Shown here one piece after another: positions 1-5,279 of a DNA stretch of 5,322 bases. Each line of letters opens with the position of its first letter. The stretch's first letter is position 1. A model generated the notes under the pieces. That model saw only the letters and a list, made by a program, of their open reading frames with translations, was not told where the DNA came from and did not search any database. The translations under genes and the position numbers were made by a program. This DNA comes from Ruminococcus sp. (GTDB lineage: Bacteria > Bacillota > Clostridia > Oscillospirales > Ruminococcaceae): the NCBI GenBank assembly GCA_023667165.1, contig JAMPAO010000142.1, positions 1-5,322 of the forward strand, written 5' to 3'.

Positions 1-22
1 GTATAATGAGATCAATATACTT

Positions 23-55
23 ATCCGCTTGTTGCTTGTGACAGGCGGATTTTTT
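23..55 (+). terminator. Intrinsic terminator abutting the DUF4417 start codon
   Basis: A 10-bp stem (23-32 with 41-50, one G-T wobble) closes an 8-base loop and is followed by a run of T at 50-55. This is the form of a Rho-independent terminator for whatever lies to the left. The ATG of the DUF4417 gene begins at the very next base, and the only SD-like bases (AGGCGG, 43-48) lie in the 3' arm of the stem. The hairpin could therefore also affect translation or act as an attenuator. A TATAAT at 2-7 may be a -10 box, but its -35 region lies outside the window. Confidence 0.75.
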
Positions 56-751
56 ATGCCGTTTTTTAAGACAGCGAGGCGAAGTGTTGTGTATAAAAAC
101 AAGTCAAGGTATGAAAATTTACAGTATGCCATGTTTGACGGTGCGGGAAGATACGGCATACCGCCGCTCAAAGGATCAAGCCGCAGGAATATTGCGGAGC
201 TTGCGGGCTTTAATTATGCGCAAAGTATAAAGGACACGGCGGGAAAAGGACTGCATTTCTTTCTTGACGATTACCAGTTTAAACGCTTGTGGAACGATCC
301 CGAACGGTACATTCCCGTGATTAAAAGGTTTGCTTTTGTCTTATCTCCCGACTTTTCCCTTTATAGAAATTTTCCTGCTGCGATGCAGATATATAACCAT
401 TACCGTAAACACTGGCTGGCGGCGTTTTGGGAAAGCAAGGGGATCGAGGTCATACCGACTGTTTGCTGGAGCGATGCAGCTTCATTTGACTGGTGCTTTG
501 ACGGCGAACCGACAGGCGGCACGGTAGCTGTTTCTTCTGTGGGAACGCAGAATAACGCCTATGCGAAAGAGCTGTTTTTGGACGGCTATTCGGAAATGAT
601 GAAACGGCTTTATCCCGAAACTATTGTTTTTTACGGCAGCGTTCCCGATGAATGCAGAGGGAATATTATACGGATTAGGTCTTTTCAGGAAAAATTCAAG
701 GCGGTGAAATGCGATGGGCGGACGCGGCGCGAGCAGCGGAATAAGCGATAA
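56..751 (+). CDS. DUF4417 domain-containing phage protein
   Basis: The 231-residue product matches my memory of the DUF4417 family, common in Firmicutes phages and prophages and without an established function. Family-like blocks are visible in order: FDGAGRYGIPPL, LHFFLDDYQFKRLWNDPERY, VLSPDFSLYRNFP followed by MQIYNHYRKHW, IPTVCWSD, WCFDGEPTGGTVAVSSVG and ETIVFYGSVPDECRGNI. The C-terminus is basic (CDGRTRREQRNKR). I chose ATG 56. An in-frame TTG at 29 lies inside the terminator hairpin and would add nine residues unlike the family. The SD is weak (AGGCGG, 7 bases upstream). No signal peptide or membrane segment is seen. The last 38 bases overlap the next gene in another frame, so the two are probably cotranscribed. 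The family call is fairly sure; no biochemical role can be given. Confidence 0.85.
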   Translation: MPFFKTARRSVVYKNKSRYENLQYAMFDGAGRYGIPPLKGSSRRNIAELAGFNYAQSIKDTAGKGLHFFLDDYQFKRLWNDPERYIPVIKRFAFVLSPDFSLYRNFPAAMQIYNHYRKHWLAAFWESKGIEVIPTVCWSDAASFDWCFDGEPTGGTVAVSSVGTQNNAYAKELFLDGYSEMMKRLYPETIVFYGSVPDECRGNIIRIRSFQEKFKAVKCDGRTRREQRNKR

Positions 752-1106
752 GGGAAAGAGATACGGGACGGAGTATACGACGCTTCATCAGAGTGGTAAT
801 ATAAAATTTGTAACGCCTAACGAGGGTTCGGCTACAGCTCCTATGGAAACTATGACTAAAGGCAGAGTTTATGTTACTGTAAATAATCAAAATCAAATAA
901 AATCAATAACATATTACGATAAAAACAATAAAAGGTTTAAGCAAATCGACACGGATCACCCACATAAAATTAACGGAGTTAATGAAGAACCGCATAAGCA
1001 TAAAGGTTACTTGCATAACGAAAAGGGAGATTACACATTATCTCCAAAAGAGCAAAAACTTCTTGACAGGGTAACAAAAACGTGGTACAATATTAATAAC
1101 AAGTAG
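714..1106 (+). CDS. Small phage protein with GGRGASSG start and histidine-rich toxin-like C-terminal domain
   Basis: This encodes 130 residues, with SD AAGGCGGTG 6 bases before ATG 714. Three parts are visible: a glycine/serine-rich start (MGGRGASSG, 1-9), a linker with YGTEY and SGNIKFV (17-33), and a C-terminal domain from about residue 50 (GRVYVTV, SITYYDKNNKRFKQID, D81-H-P-H84, P93-H-K-H-K-G-Y-L-H101-N, and LLDRVTKTWYN at 116-126). From memory, this combination occurs at the C-termini of minor head proteins and in small proteins of Firmicutes phages, and resembles polymorphic-toxin-type domains. I cannot name a family with certainty. The clustered histidines could bind metal or be catalytic; this is inference. 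The DNA becomes visibly more AT-rich from about 800 onward, suggesting the domain was acquired separately. No immunity gene is evident next to it. Function is unknown. Confidence 0.8.
   Translation: MGGRGASSGISDKGKRYGTEYTTLHQSGNIKFVTPNEGSATAPMETMTKGRVYVTVNNQNQIKSITYYDKNNKRFKQIDTDHPHKINGVNEEPHKHKGYLHNEKGDYTLSPKEQKLLDRVTKTWYNINNK
1063..1091 (+). promoter_or_regulatory. Predicted sigma-A-type promoter for a small RNA
   Basis: TTGACA (1063-1068) and TACAAT (1086-1091) are separated by exactly 17 bases, and TG at 1083-1084 gives an extended -10. It lies inside the last codons of the histidine-rich protein gene, so part of the match could be coding chance. Transcription would start near A1098, just before that gene's stop codon, and proceed into the hairpin region. 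Confidence 0.6.
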
Positions 1107-1198
1107 AAGTGTTGTGAGGAACACGCATATAAATTATGAATGTCCGGTGCAAATCCGGACGCTTGTTACCGAGAGTACAGAAATGTACTCTCTTTTTT
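1098..1198 (+). ncRNA. Candidate structured small RNA (about 100 nt) upstream of terS
   Basis: Between the predicted start near 1098 and the terminator ending at 1198 there are three hairpins. Hairpin 1 pairs GTGTT (1109-1113) with AACAC (1120-1124) around the loop GTGAGG. Hairpin 2 pairs GTCCGG (1142-1147) with CCGGAC (1155-1160) around the 7-base loop TGCAAAT. Hairpin 3 is the terminator at 1171-1192. An AT-rich linker (1125-1141) and the segment GCTTGTTACC (1161-1170) would be single-stranded in this fold. No convincing ORF fits. I do not recognise a known RNA family. It could be a trans-acting regulator of the phage or host, a packaging-related RNA, or simply a structured 3' end of the upstream mRNA. 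Confidence 0.45.
1171..1198 (+). terminator. Intrinsic terminator
   Basis: GAGAGTAC (1171-1178) pairs perfectly with GTACTCTC (1185-1192) around the loop AGAAAT, followed directly by six T (1193-1198). This is a strong plus-strand Rho-independent terminator. It ends the DUF4417/histidine-rich transcript and the predicted small RNA, and separates them from the packaging operon. Confidence 0.9.
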
Positions 1199-1324
1199 AT
1201 ACCCTGCCAAGAACACGTCTGACAGGCTTTGTACGGCGTCGTATTTTTCATAGGGTAATTCATAAAAGCAATTAAAACGCCGCAGAGGGGCGTTTCTGTT
1301 CGATTTTTGAAGGAGGTGACGGTT
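1199..1324 (+). promoter_or_regulatory. Leader region of the packaging operon
   Basis: Since a strong terminator precedes it, this stretch should carry the promoter for terS-terL-portal. The best candidate I see is weak: CTGACA (1219-1224), 17 bases, TATTTT (1242-1247). A phage-specific activator or antitermination may be needed instead. The stretch could also hold a cos or pac site, which often lies next to terS, but nothing in the sequence proves it. The end holds a near-ideal SD, AAGGAGGTGA (1310-1319), 8 bases from the terS ATG when counted from its GGAGG core. Confidence 0.35.
1275..1295. terminator. GC-rich hairpin in the terS leader, possible terminator
   Basis: AAACGCC (1275-1281) pairs with GGCGTTT (1289-1295) around a 7-base loop. 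Read on the minus strand it is followed by TTTTAATTGCTTTT, which is terminator-like. On the plus strand the next T run (1304-1308) is too far for a standard terminator. It may block antisense transcription, act as a leader element, or be part of a packaging site. Confidence 0.35.
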
Positions 1325-1765
1325 ATGGGAAAAACCAACAAGCCAAAATACAGCTCCGCTGCAAAAATGCAGGAGGTCATAGACGAATATTTTTCCGACT
1401 GTGAGGGATATCCTCTCACCAATGAAAACGGTGAACCCCTTAAAGACAAAAACGGACGTCCCGTTATCGTCGGTGCGCGTCCTCCCACGGTCACGGGACT
1501 TGCTCTTGCCCTGGGGTTTAAGACAAGGCAGTCGCTGCTGAATTATCAGGCAAGGTCAAAGGCGTTTGACGATATTATCACGGTCGCAAAGAGCCGCTGT
1601 GAGGAGTACGCGGAACGGCGGCTGTACGATCGGGACGGGGTGAACGGAGCGAAATTCTCCCTTGCGAATAATTTCAAGGGGTGGAGCGACCGTCCCGAAA
1701 GCGACAGCTCCGAGGCTATTGCCAAGCTGGACGAGGTCCTGGAAAAGATAGGGGGCGGTGAGTAA
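1325..1765 (+). CDS. terS: Terminase small subunit (P22 gp3-like DNA-packaging protein)
   Basis: The 146-residue product should be the DNA-recognition subunit that marks concatemeric phage DNA and regulates TerL. It resembles the gp3-type packaging family: an N-terminal segment AAKMQEVIDEYFSDCEGYP (12-30), then PPTVTGLALALGFKTRQSLLNYQ (53-75), whose TVTGLALALG matches the TITGLTLFL region of P22 gp3 and looks like a helix-turn-helix. After this come a helical region (AKSRCEEYAERRL, 88-100) and the conserved NGAKFSLANNFKGWSDR (107-123). Length is close to P22 gp3 (about 160). I chose ATG 1325 for the SD AAGGAGG ending 8 bases upstream; an in-frame TTG at 1307 precedes that SD and is unlikely. 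The stop codon shares a base with the terL ATG, so translation is coupled. Confidence 0.9.
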   Translation: MGKTNKPKYSSAAKMQEVIDEYFSDCEGYPLTNENGEPLKDKNGRPVIVGARPPTVTGLALALGFKTRQSLLNYQARSKAFDDIITVAKSRCEEYAERRLYDRDGVNGAKFSLANNFKGWSDRPESDSSEAIAKLDEVLEKIGGGE

Positions 1766-3000
1766 TGCCTTTTACGGCAATGCAGCGGGAATATTTCAAA
1801 AAGGCAAATCACAGGTGGAACGTAAAATCCGGTGCTACCCGTTCGGGAAAGACTTACATGGACTATTTCCTGATCCCGAAGCGCATTCGTGCGGCAGCCG
1901 GCAAGGACGGTCTGACGGTGCTGCTTGGAAACACGAAAGGCACGCTGCAAAGAAATATCATCGAACCGCTTCGGAATATCTGGGGCGGTTCTTTTGTGTC
2001 CGATATTCGGTCGGACAATACGGCTGTGCTGTTCGGAGAGCGGTGCTACTGTCTGGGCGCGGACAAGGTATCGCAGGTGAACAGACTGCGGGGTTCGTCA
2101 ATAAAGTATTGCTATGGGGACGAGGTCGTCACATGGCATGAGGACGTTTTCAATATGCTCAAATCCCGTCTTGACAAGCCTTACAGCAGATTTGACGGAA
2201 CGTGCAATCCCGAAAATAAAAATCACTGGTTCAAAAAATTTCTGGATTCCGATGTTGACCTTTTTCATCAGAAATACACTCTTGACGATAACCCTTACCT
2301 GTCAAGGGAATTTTCGGAAAATCTCAAAAAGGAATATTTCGGCACGGTTTTTTATGACCGTTATGTTTTGGGTAACTGGGTCAATGCGGAGGGTGTAATT
2401 TACAGGGCGTTCAATGACGACCCGAAACGGTTTGTCATTGAAAATCTTGACGGGATAGATATTGCCTTTGCGACGGTGGGCGTGGACTTCGGCGGAGGAA
2501 AGTCGGCTCACGCGTTCAACTGCACGGGGTTTACAAAGGGACGTCGGGAAATAATCACGATCCATGATTACCGCAGGAAAGACGCTGCAACGCCGGAACA
2601 GCTTTATGAGGATTTTGCGCAGTTTGTTACAGAATGCCGCATGATACTGGGTAATGTTCCGCTTGTTGACGTTTACTGCGACAGTGCGGAGCAGACCCTT
2701 ATCCGAGGTATGAAAACAGACGGCGAAAAGCGGGATCTGCGGCTGGAATTTCACAACGCCCGTAAATGCCCTATCAACGACCGCATAAGGTTTTACACCG
2801 CGATGATGGGCACGGGCAGGTACAAGATCCTGAAATCCTGCACCGCCACCGTAGACGCATTTTCCGAGGCTATGTGGGACGGAAAATATCCCACCGAGGA
2901 CGTAAGGCTTGACGACGGTACGACTAACATAGACAATCTGGACGCACAGGAGTACAGCACGGAGGCGTATATGAGGGATATAATGGAAAGGATGGTTTAA
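1765..3000 (+). CDS. terL: Terminase large subunit (packaging ATPase and nuclease, PBSX type)
   Basis: The 411-residue motor protein pumps DNA into the prohead and cuts concatemers. The N-terminal ATPase shows Walker A GATRSGKT (23-30), Walker B IKYCYGDE (113-120, with D119 and E120) and a coupling motif TCNP (146-149). GVIYRAF (210-216) lies at the join to the C-terminal RNase H-like nuclease. There the likely metal-binding acidic residues are D241 in VGVDFGGGKS, D306 in YCDSAE, and D390 or D393 in IDNLDAQEY. Length is normal for PBSX/SPP1-type large terminases. All expected motifs are present, so it looks functional. The start overlaps the terS stop by one base with a G-rich SD region (1751-1759). 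Only one base separates its stop from the portal start. Confidence 0.97.
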   Translation: MPFTAMQREYFKKANHRWNVKSGATRSGKTYMDYFLIPKRIRAAAGKDGLTVLLGNTKGTLQRNIIEPLRNIWGGSFVSDIRSDNTAVLFGERCYCLGADKVSQVNRLRGSSIKYCYGDEVVTWHEDVFNMLKSRLDKPYSRFDGTCNPENKNHWFKKFLDSDVDLFHQKYTLDDNPYLSREFSENLKKEYFGTVFYDRYVLGNWVNAEGVIYRAFNDDPKRFVIENLDGIDIAFATVGVDFGGGKSAHAFNCTGFTKGRREIITIHDYRRKDAATPEQLYEDFAQFVTECRMILGNVPLVDVYCDSAEQTLIRGMKTDGEKRDLRLEFHNARKCPINDRIRFYTAMMGTGRYKILKSCTATVDAFSEAMWDGKYPTEDVRLDDGTTNIDNLDAQEYSTEAYMRDIMERMV

Positions 3001-3001
3001 G

Positions 3002-4633
3002 GTGATATTCGATAAAGCAAAAGAAGCGTTTGAAGATACAAGACTGCCGGAGCTGTCAGCCTATTACGGCAAAATCGACGAATGGGCGGATATTTTCAGC
3101 GGCAGACCAAAATGGCGGCGGGTGAAACGTTCGGGACTTGCAAAAGCCGGAGAACGTCAGCTTAATCAGATGAACACGGGAAAGATCCTTTGCGATGAGT
3201 TCGGGCATAAGCTGTTCGGCGAGCAGGTCGAAATATCCTGCGGAAACGAAGCGGCGGACGAATTTATAAAGGATTTTCTGGAGCGTGAGGGATTCTGGCA
3301 AAACATACCCGCATACATTTCAAAGGCGTTTGCACAGGGCGGCTGCGGTCTTAGGGAATACATAGAAAACGGCAGGGTACGCCTTGGATACTGCGAGGGC
3401 AGGCAGTTTATCCCCTTGAAATGGGACAACAAACGGATAACCGAATGCATTTTTGCGGATGTTTCGTCAGTCGGAGAAAAATATTACACTCTTTTTGAAC
3501 GGCATTATTTTGACGGCAAAGCAAGGGTGGAAACAAGGCTTTTCCGTTCGGAATACGGGAACGATTTAGGTCGGAGAGTACCCTTGACGGAACTGTTTCC
3601 AAATGCTCCGGATACCGTGATATATCCGTCCGATGTGCCTGTGTTTCAGTATTTCAAGCCGGATATAACCAACTCGTTCGATGAGATATACGGCAATATC
3701 CCTTTGGGTCAGAGCGTTCTCGAATGCTGCAGGGACACGCTGAAAGCTCTTGACATAGCATTTGACAGCTTTGCAAGGGAATTTGTTCTGGGCAAAAAAC
3801 GGATCATTGTTCCCTCTTCCTGCATACGCACGGTGGTAGACCCCGACACGGGTGAGGTGTGCAGATATTTCGATGCCGACGACGAGGTTTATCAGGCGCT
3901 CAAATGCGACGAGGAAAAGGATCTGAAGATAAACGACAATACCGTTGAGCTGCGTATCACCGAGCATGTGGACGGCATAAATGCGCTGCTTAATATCCTC
4001 TGTTTTCAGACGGGACTGTCCCCGGGCGCTTTGTCCTTTGACCGCAGCGGAGGAATGAAAACCGCCACAGAGGTCGTTTCCGAAAACAGCAAAACGGCTC
4101 TTACTTTGAAGTGCAACAAAAATCTGCTGACGGAATTTTTCGGGGATATGCTTAAGGCGGTCATTGCTTTAGCGCAGGAAACGGGAGAGCTGCCAAGAGG
4201 CGGTTATGAAATTTCCGTTGGTTTCAAGGACAGCGTTATCATTGACGACAACACCTTGATAGACAACAATATCAAGCTGGTGTCGGCAGGGCTTAAATCA
4301 AAGGTTTCGGCTATTATGGAGATACTCAAGTGCGACGAGGAAACTGCTAAAAAGGAGCTTGCACGGATAAACGAGGAAAACAGCTCGGCGGTTATGGGCG
4401 GTGACGAAACGTTTGACCCGTCGGATGACGAAGCCGACAGCGAGGACATTGTGGAAGAGGCTGAAAAGGAAGCCGGAAAGACATTGAACAGCGCGCAAAC
4501 GCAGTCGCTGATCTCTGTTATGGCTCAGTACAAAGCCGGTACGCTCAGTCTGGGACAGGCGGTCAATATCGTTTCTGTTTCTATCGGTATTTCCAAGGAG
4601 GAGGCAAGAAAGATCATTGAGGGGGCTGAATAA
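3002..4633 (+). CDS. Phage portal protein (SPP1 gp6-like)
   Basis: This 543-residue protein should form the ring at the prohead vertex through which TerL drives DNA and to which the tail attaches. The call rests on its place after terL, its length, and the family signature SGGMKTATEVVSENSKT (349-365), followed by a helical region, as in the gp6-type portals. After the core comes an acidic linker (about 466-491, FDPSDDEADSEDIVEEAE), then a C-terminal helical segment (492-543, LNSAQTQSLISVMAQYKAGTLSLGQAVNIV and ISKEEARKIIEG). I recall similar segments ending portal proteins of Clostridia phages. The start is GTG 3002 with SD AAAGGA (2987-2992), 9 bases away, inside the end of terL. No frameshift is seen. 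It closes the packaging block and is followed by a terminator. Confidence 0.93.
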   Translation: MIFDKAKEAFEDTRLPELSAYYGKIDEWADIFSGRPKWRRVKRSGLAKAGERQLNQMNTGKILCDEFGHKLFGEQVEISCGNEAADEFIKDFLEREGFWQNIPAYISKAFAQGGCGLREYIENGRVRLGYCEGRQFIPLKWDNKRITECIFADVSSVGEKYYTLFERHYFDGKARVETRLFRSEYGNDLGRRVPLTELFPNAPDTVIYPSDVPVFQYFKPDITNSFDEIYGNIPLGQSVLECCRDTLKALDIAFDSFAREFVLGKKRIIVPSSCIRTVVDPDTGEVCRYFDADDEVYQALKCDEEKDLKINDNTVELRITEHVDGINALLNILCFQTGLSPGALSFDRSGGMKTATEVVSENSKTALTLKCNKNLLTEFFGDMLKAVIALAQETGELPRGGYEISVGFKDSVIIDDNTLIDNNIKLVSAGLKSKVSAIMEILKCDEETAKKELARINEENSSAVMGGDETFDPSDDEADSEDIVEEAEKEAGKTLNSAQTQSLISVMAQYKAGTLSLGQAVNIVSVSIGISKEEARKIIEGAE

Positions 4634-4637
4634 ACTA

Positions 4638-4668
4638 AAAACAGGAGGCTTTCAAGCACTCCTGTTTT
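4638..4668. terminator. Two-way intrinsic terminator between portal gene and toxin gene
   Basis: AAAACAGGAG (4638-4647) pairs perfectly with CTCCTGTTTT (4659-4668), with an 11-base loop. T-rich sequence follows in both directions, so it can end the plus-strand packaging transcript and the minus-strand toxin-antitoxin transcript. The toxin stop codon is 4 bases from the stem. Confidence 0.88.
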
Positions 4669-4671
4669 GGT

Positions 4672-4935
4672 TTAATCATCATAATGACCTTTGCATTGGT
4701 AAATAATTGTTTCGCCTTTTTCAATGCTGTAAACCAAACGGTTCTTATCATCAATACGTCTGCTCCATTTACCATGACTATTATGCTTTAACGGTTCGGG
4801 TTTGCCTAAGCCCTCAAAGCTGCTGCGGCTTATATCTTTGAGCAGCGCATTTATTCGCTTGACAGTCTTTTTATCTTCATTCTGCCAACAAAGATATTCT
4901 TCCCAAGCCTGGTCTGTAAAAACAATTCTACTCAT
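4672..4935 (-). CDS. yoeB: YoeB/Txe-family toxin (ribosome-dependent mRNA interferase)
   Basis: The 87-residue product aligns along its length with E. coli YoeB as I remember it: FTDQAWEEYLCWQNEDKKTVKRIN (6-29), FEGLGKPEPLKHN (40-52), GKWSRRIDDKNRLVYSIE (55-72) and CKGHY (81-85). The YoeB active-site residues E46, R65, H83 and Y84 correspond to E47, R66, H84 and Y85 here, so the toxin should be active. YoeB cleaves mRNA in the ribosomal A site and is neutralised by its antitoxin. ATG 4935 overlaps the antitoxin end by 8 bases and its SD (AGAGG) lies inside that gene, so translation is coupled. It lies opposite to the phage structural genes and is visibly more AT-rich, which suggests a separately acquired cassette. 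Confidence 0.93.
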   Translation of the reverse strand: MSRIVFTDQAWEEYLCWQNEDKKTVKRINALLKDISRSSFEGLGKPEPLKHNSHGKWSRRIDDKNRLVYSIEKGETIIYQCKGHYDD

Positions 4936-5200
4936 TTTCCATTGCCTCTAATTCGTCCATTGTTTTAATAACAACTTTGCCCTCTTTATACTGATTAAAG
5001 CTTTTTTCGATGGCTTCTGTGTTGGATTCGGAATAAAACCTATCAATGGAGATATCAAAAGGAATGCGCTTTTCCCGGGTCACCTTTTTGGCAAAAACGG
5101 TGAATGCTGTGGTCATGCTCATGCCAAGCTCTTCGCAGGTTTTTTCAAGACCTGTTTTAAGGTCGCTGTCTATTCTAAAACTTACGGTTGTTTGTGGCAT
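4928..5200 (-). CDS. relB: RelB/DinJ-family antitoxin
   Basis: This 90-residue protein should bind and inhibit the toxin and repress the shared promoter. The N-terminus (3-44) has ribbon-helix-helix form: a short strand TTVSFRID, helix DSDLKTGLEKTCEELG, then MSMTTAFTVFAKKVTREKRIPF, typical of RelB/DinJ. The C-terminal half (51-90) is charged and ends KVVIKTMDELEAMENE, the expected toxin-wrapping part. I chose ATG 5200, which has SD AAAGGAG 8 bases upstream. A longer reading from TTG 5218 would start at or before the predicted transcription start and would make the SD part of the coding sequence. YoeB toxins classically pair with YefM/Phd antitoxins, so this is a mixed pairing, though I recall it in Firmicutes. 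Confidence 0.9.
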   Translation of the reverse strand: MPQTTVSFRIDSDLKTGLEKTCEELGMSMTTAFTVFAKKVTREKRIPFDISIDRFYSESNTEAIEKSFNQYKEGKVVIKTMDELEAMENE

Positions 5201-5222
5201 AATATCAACTCCTTTCAAGATT

Positions 5223-5251
5223 ATTATACCACATTGTTATGACAATGTCAA
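5223..5251 (-). promoter_or_regulatory. Promoter of the toxin-antitoxin operon
   Basis: On the minus strand, TTGACA (5251-5246) and TATAAT (5228-5223) are both exact consensus boxes, 17 bases apart. Transcription would start near 5216, leaving a leader of about 16 bases that begins with the SD. Confidence 0.88.
5231..5248. promoter_or_regulatory. Probable antitoxin operator (inverted repeat)
   Basis: ACATTGT (5231-5237) and ACAATGT (5242-5248) form a perfect 7-bp inverted repeat with a 4-base centre. It fills the spacer between -35 and -10 and covers three bases of the -35 box. A ribbon-helix-helix antitoxin dimer, or toxin-antitoxin complex, bound here would block RNA polymerase, the usual autoregulation of such cassettes. 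Confidence 0.72.
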
Positions 5252-5279
5252 TACAATATGTGAAAAAGAGGTGATTTTT

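Noticed and set aside
81..1116. 11-base direct repeat GAAGTGTTGTG at 81-91 and 1106-1116
   Set aside because: Several 11-base matches are expected by chance in a window of this size and the two contexts are unrelated.
1142..1160. tRNA T-arm-like hairpin (stem plus loop TGCAAAT)
   Set aside because: The second loop base is G instead of the T of a tRNA T loop, and no acceptor, D or anticodon arms flank it, so it is not a tRNA or clear tRNA remnant.
1136..1222. A 28-codon ORF (MNVRCKSGRLLPRVQK...) across the hairpin region
   Set aside because: It runs through the terminator stem and T tract, its SD-like GAGG is 16 bases away, and its sequence is explained by the hairpins.
1093..1494. 133-residue minus-strand frame opposite the terS start
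   Set aside because: It overlaps the SD and first third of terS, shows no family-like sequence and has no SD of its own; it is a shadow frame.
1758..2141. 127-residue plus-strand frame within terL
   Set aside because: The terL frame carries the Walker motifs and is continuous; this overlapping frame has no recognisable features.
5234..5257. Plus-strand promoter TTGTTA ... TACAAT for the gene at 5280
   Set aside because: The spacing is only 12 bases, too short for sigma-A, and the sequence is explained by the minus-strand promoter and palindrome.
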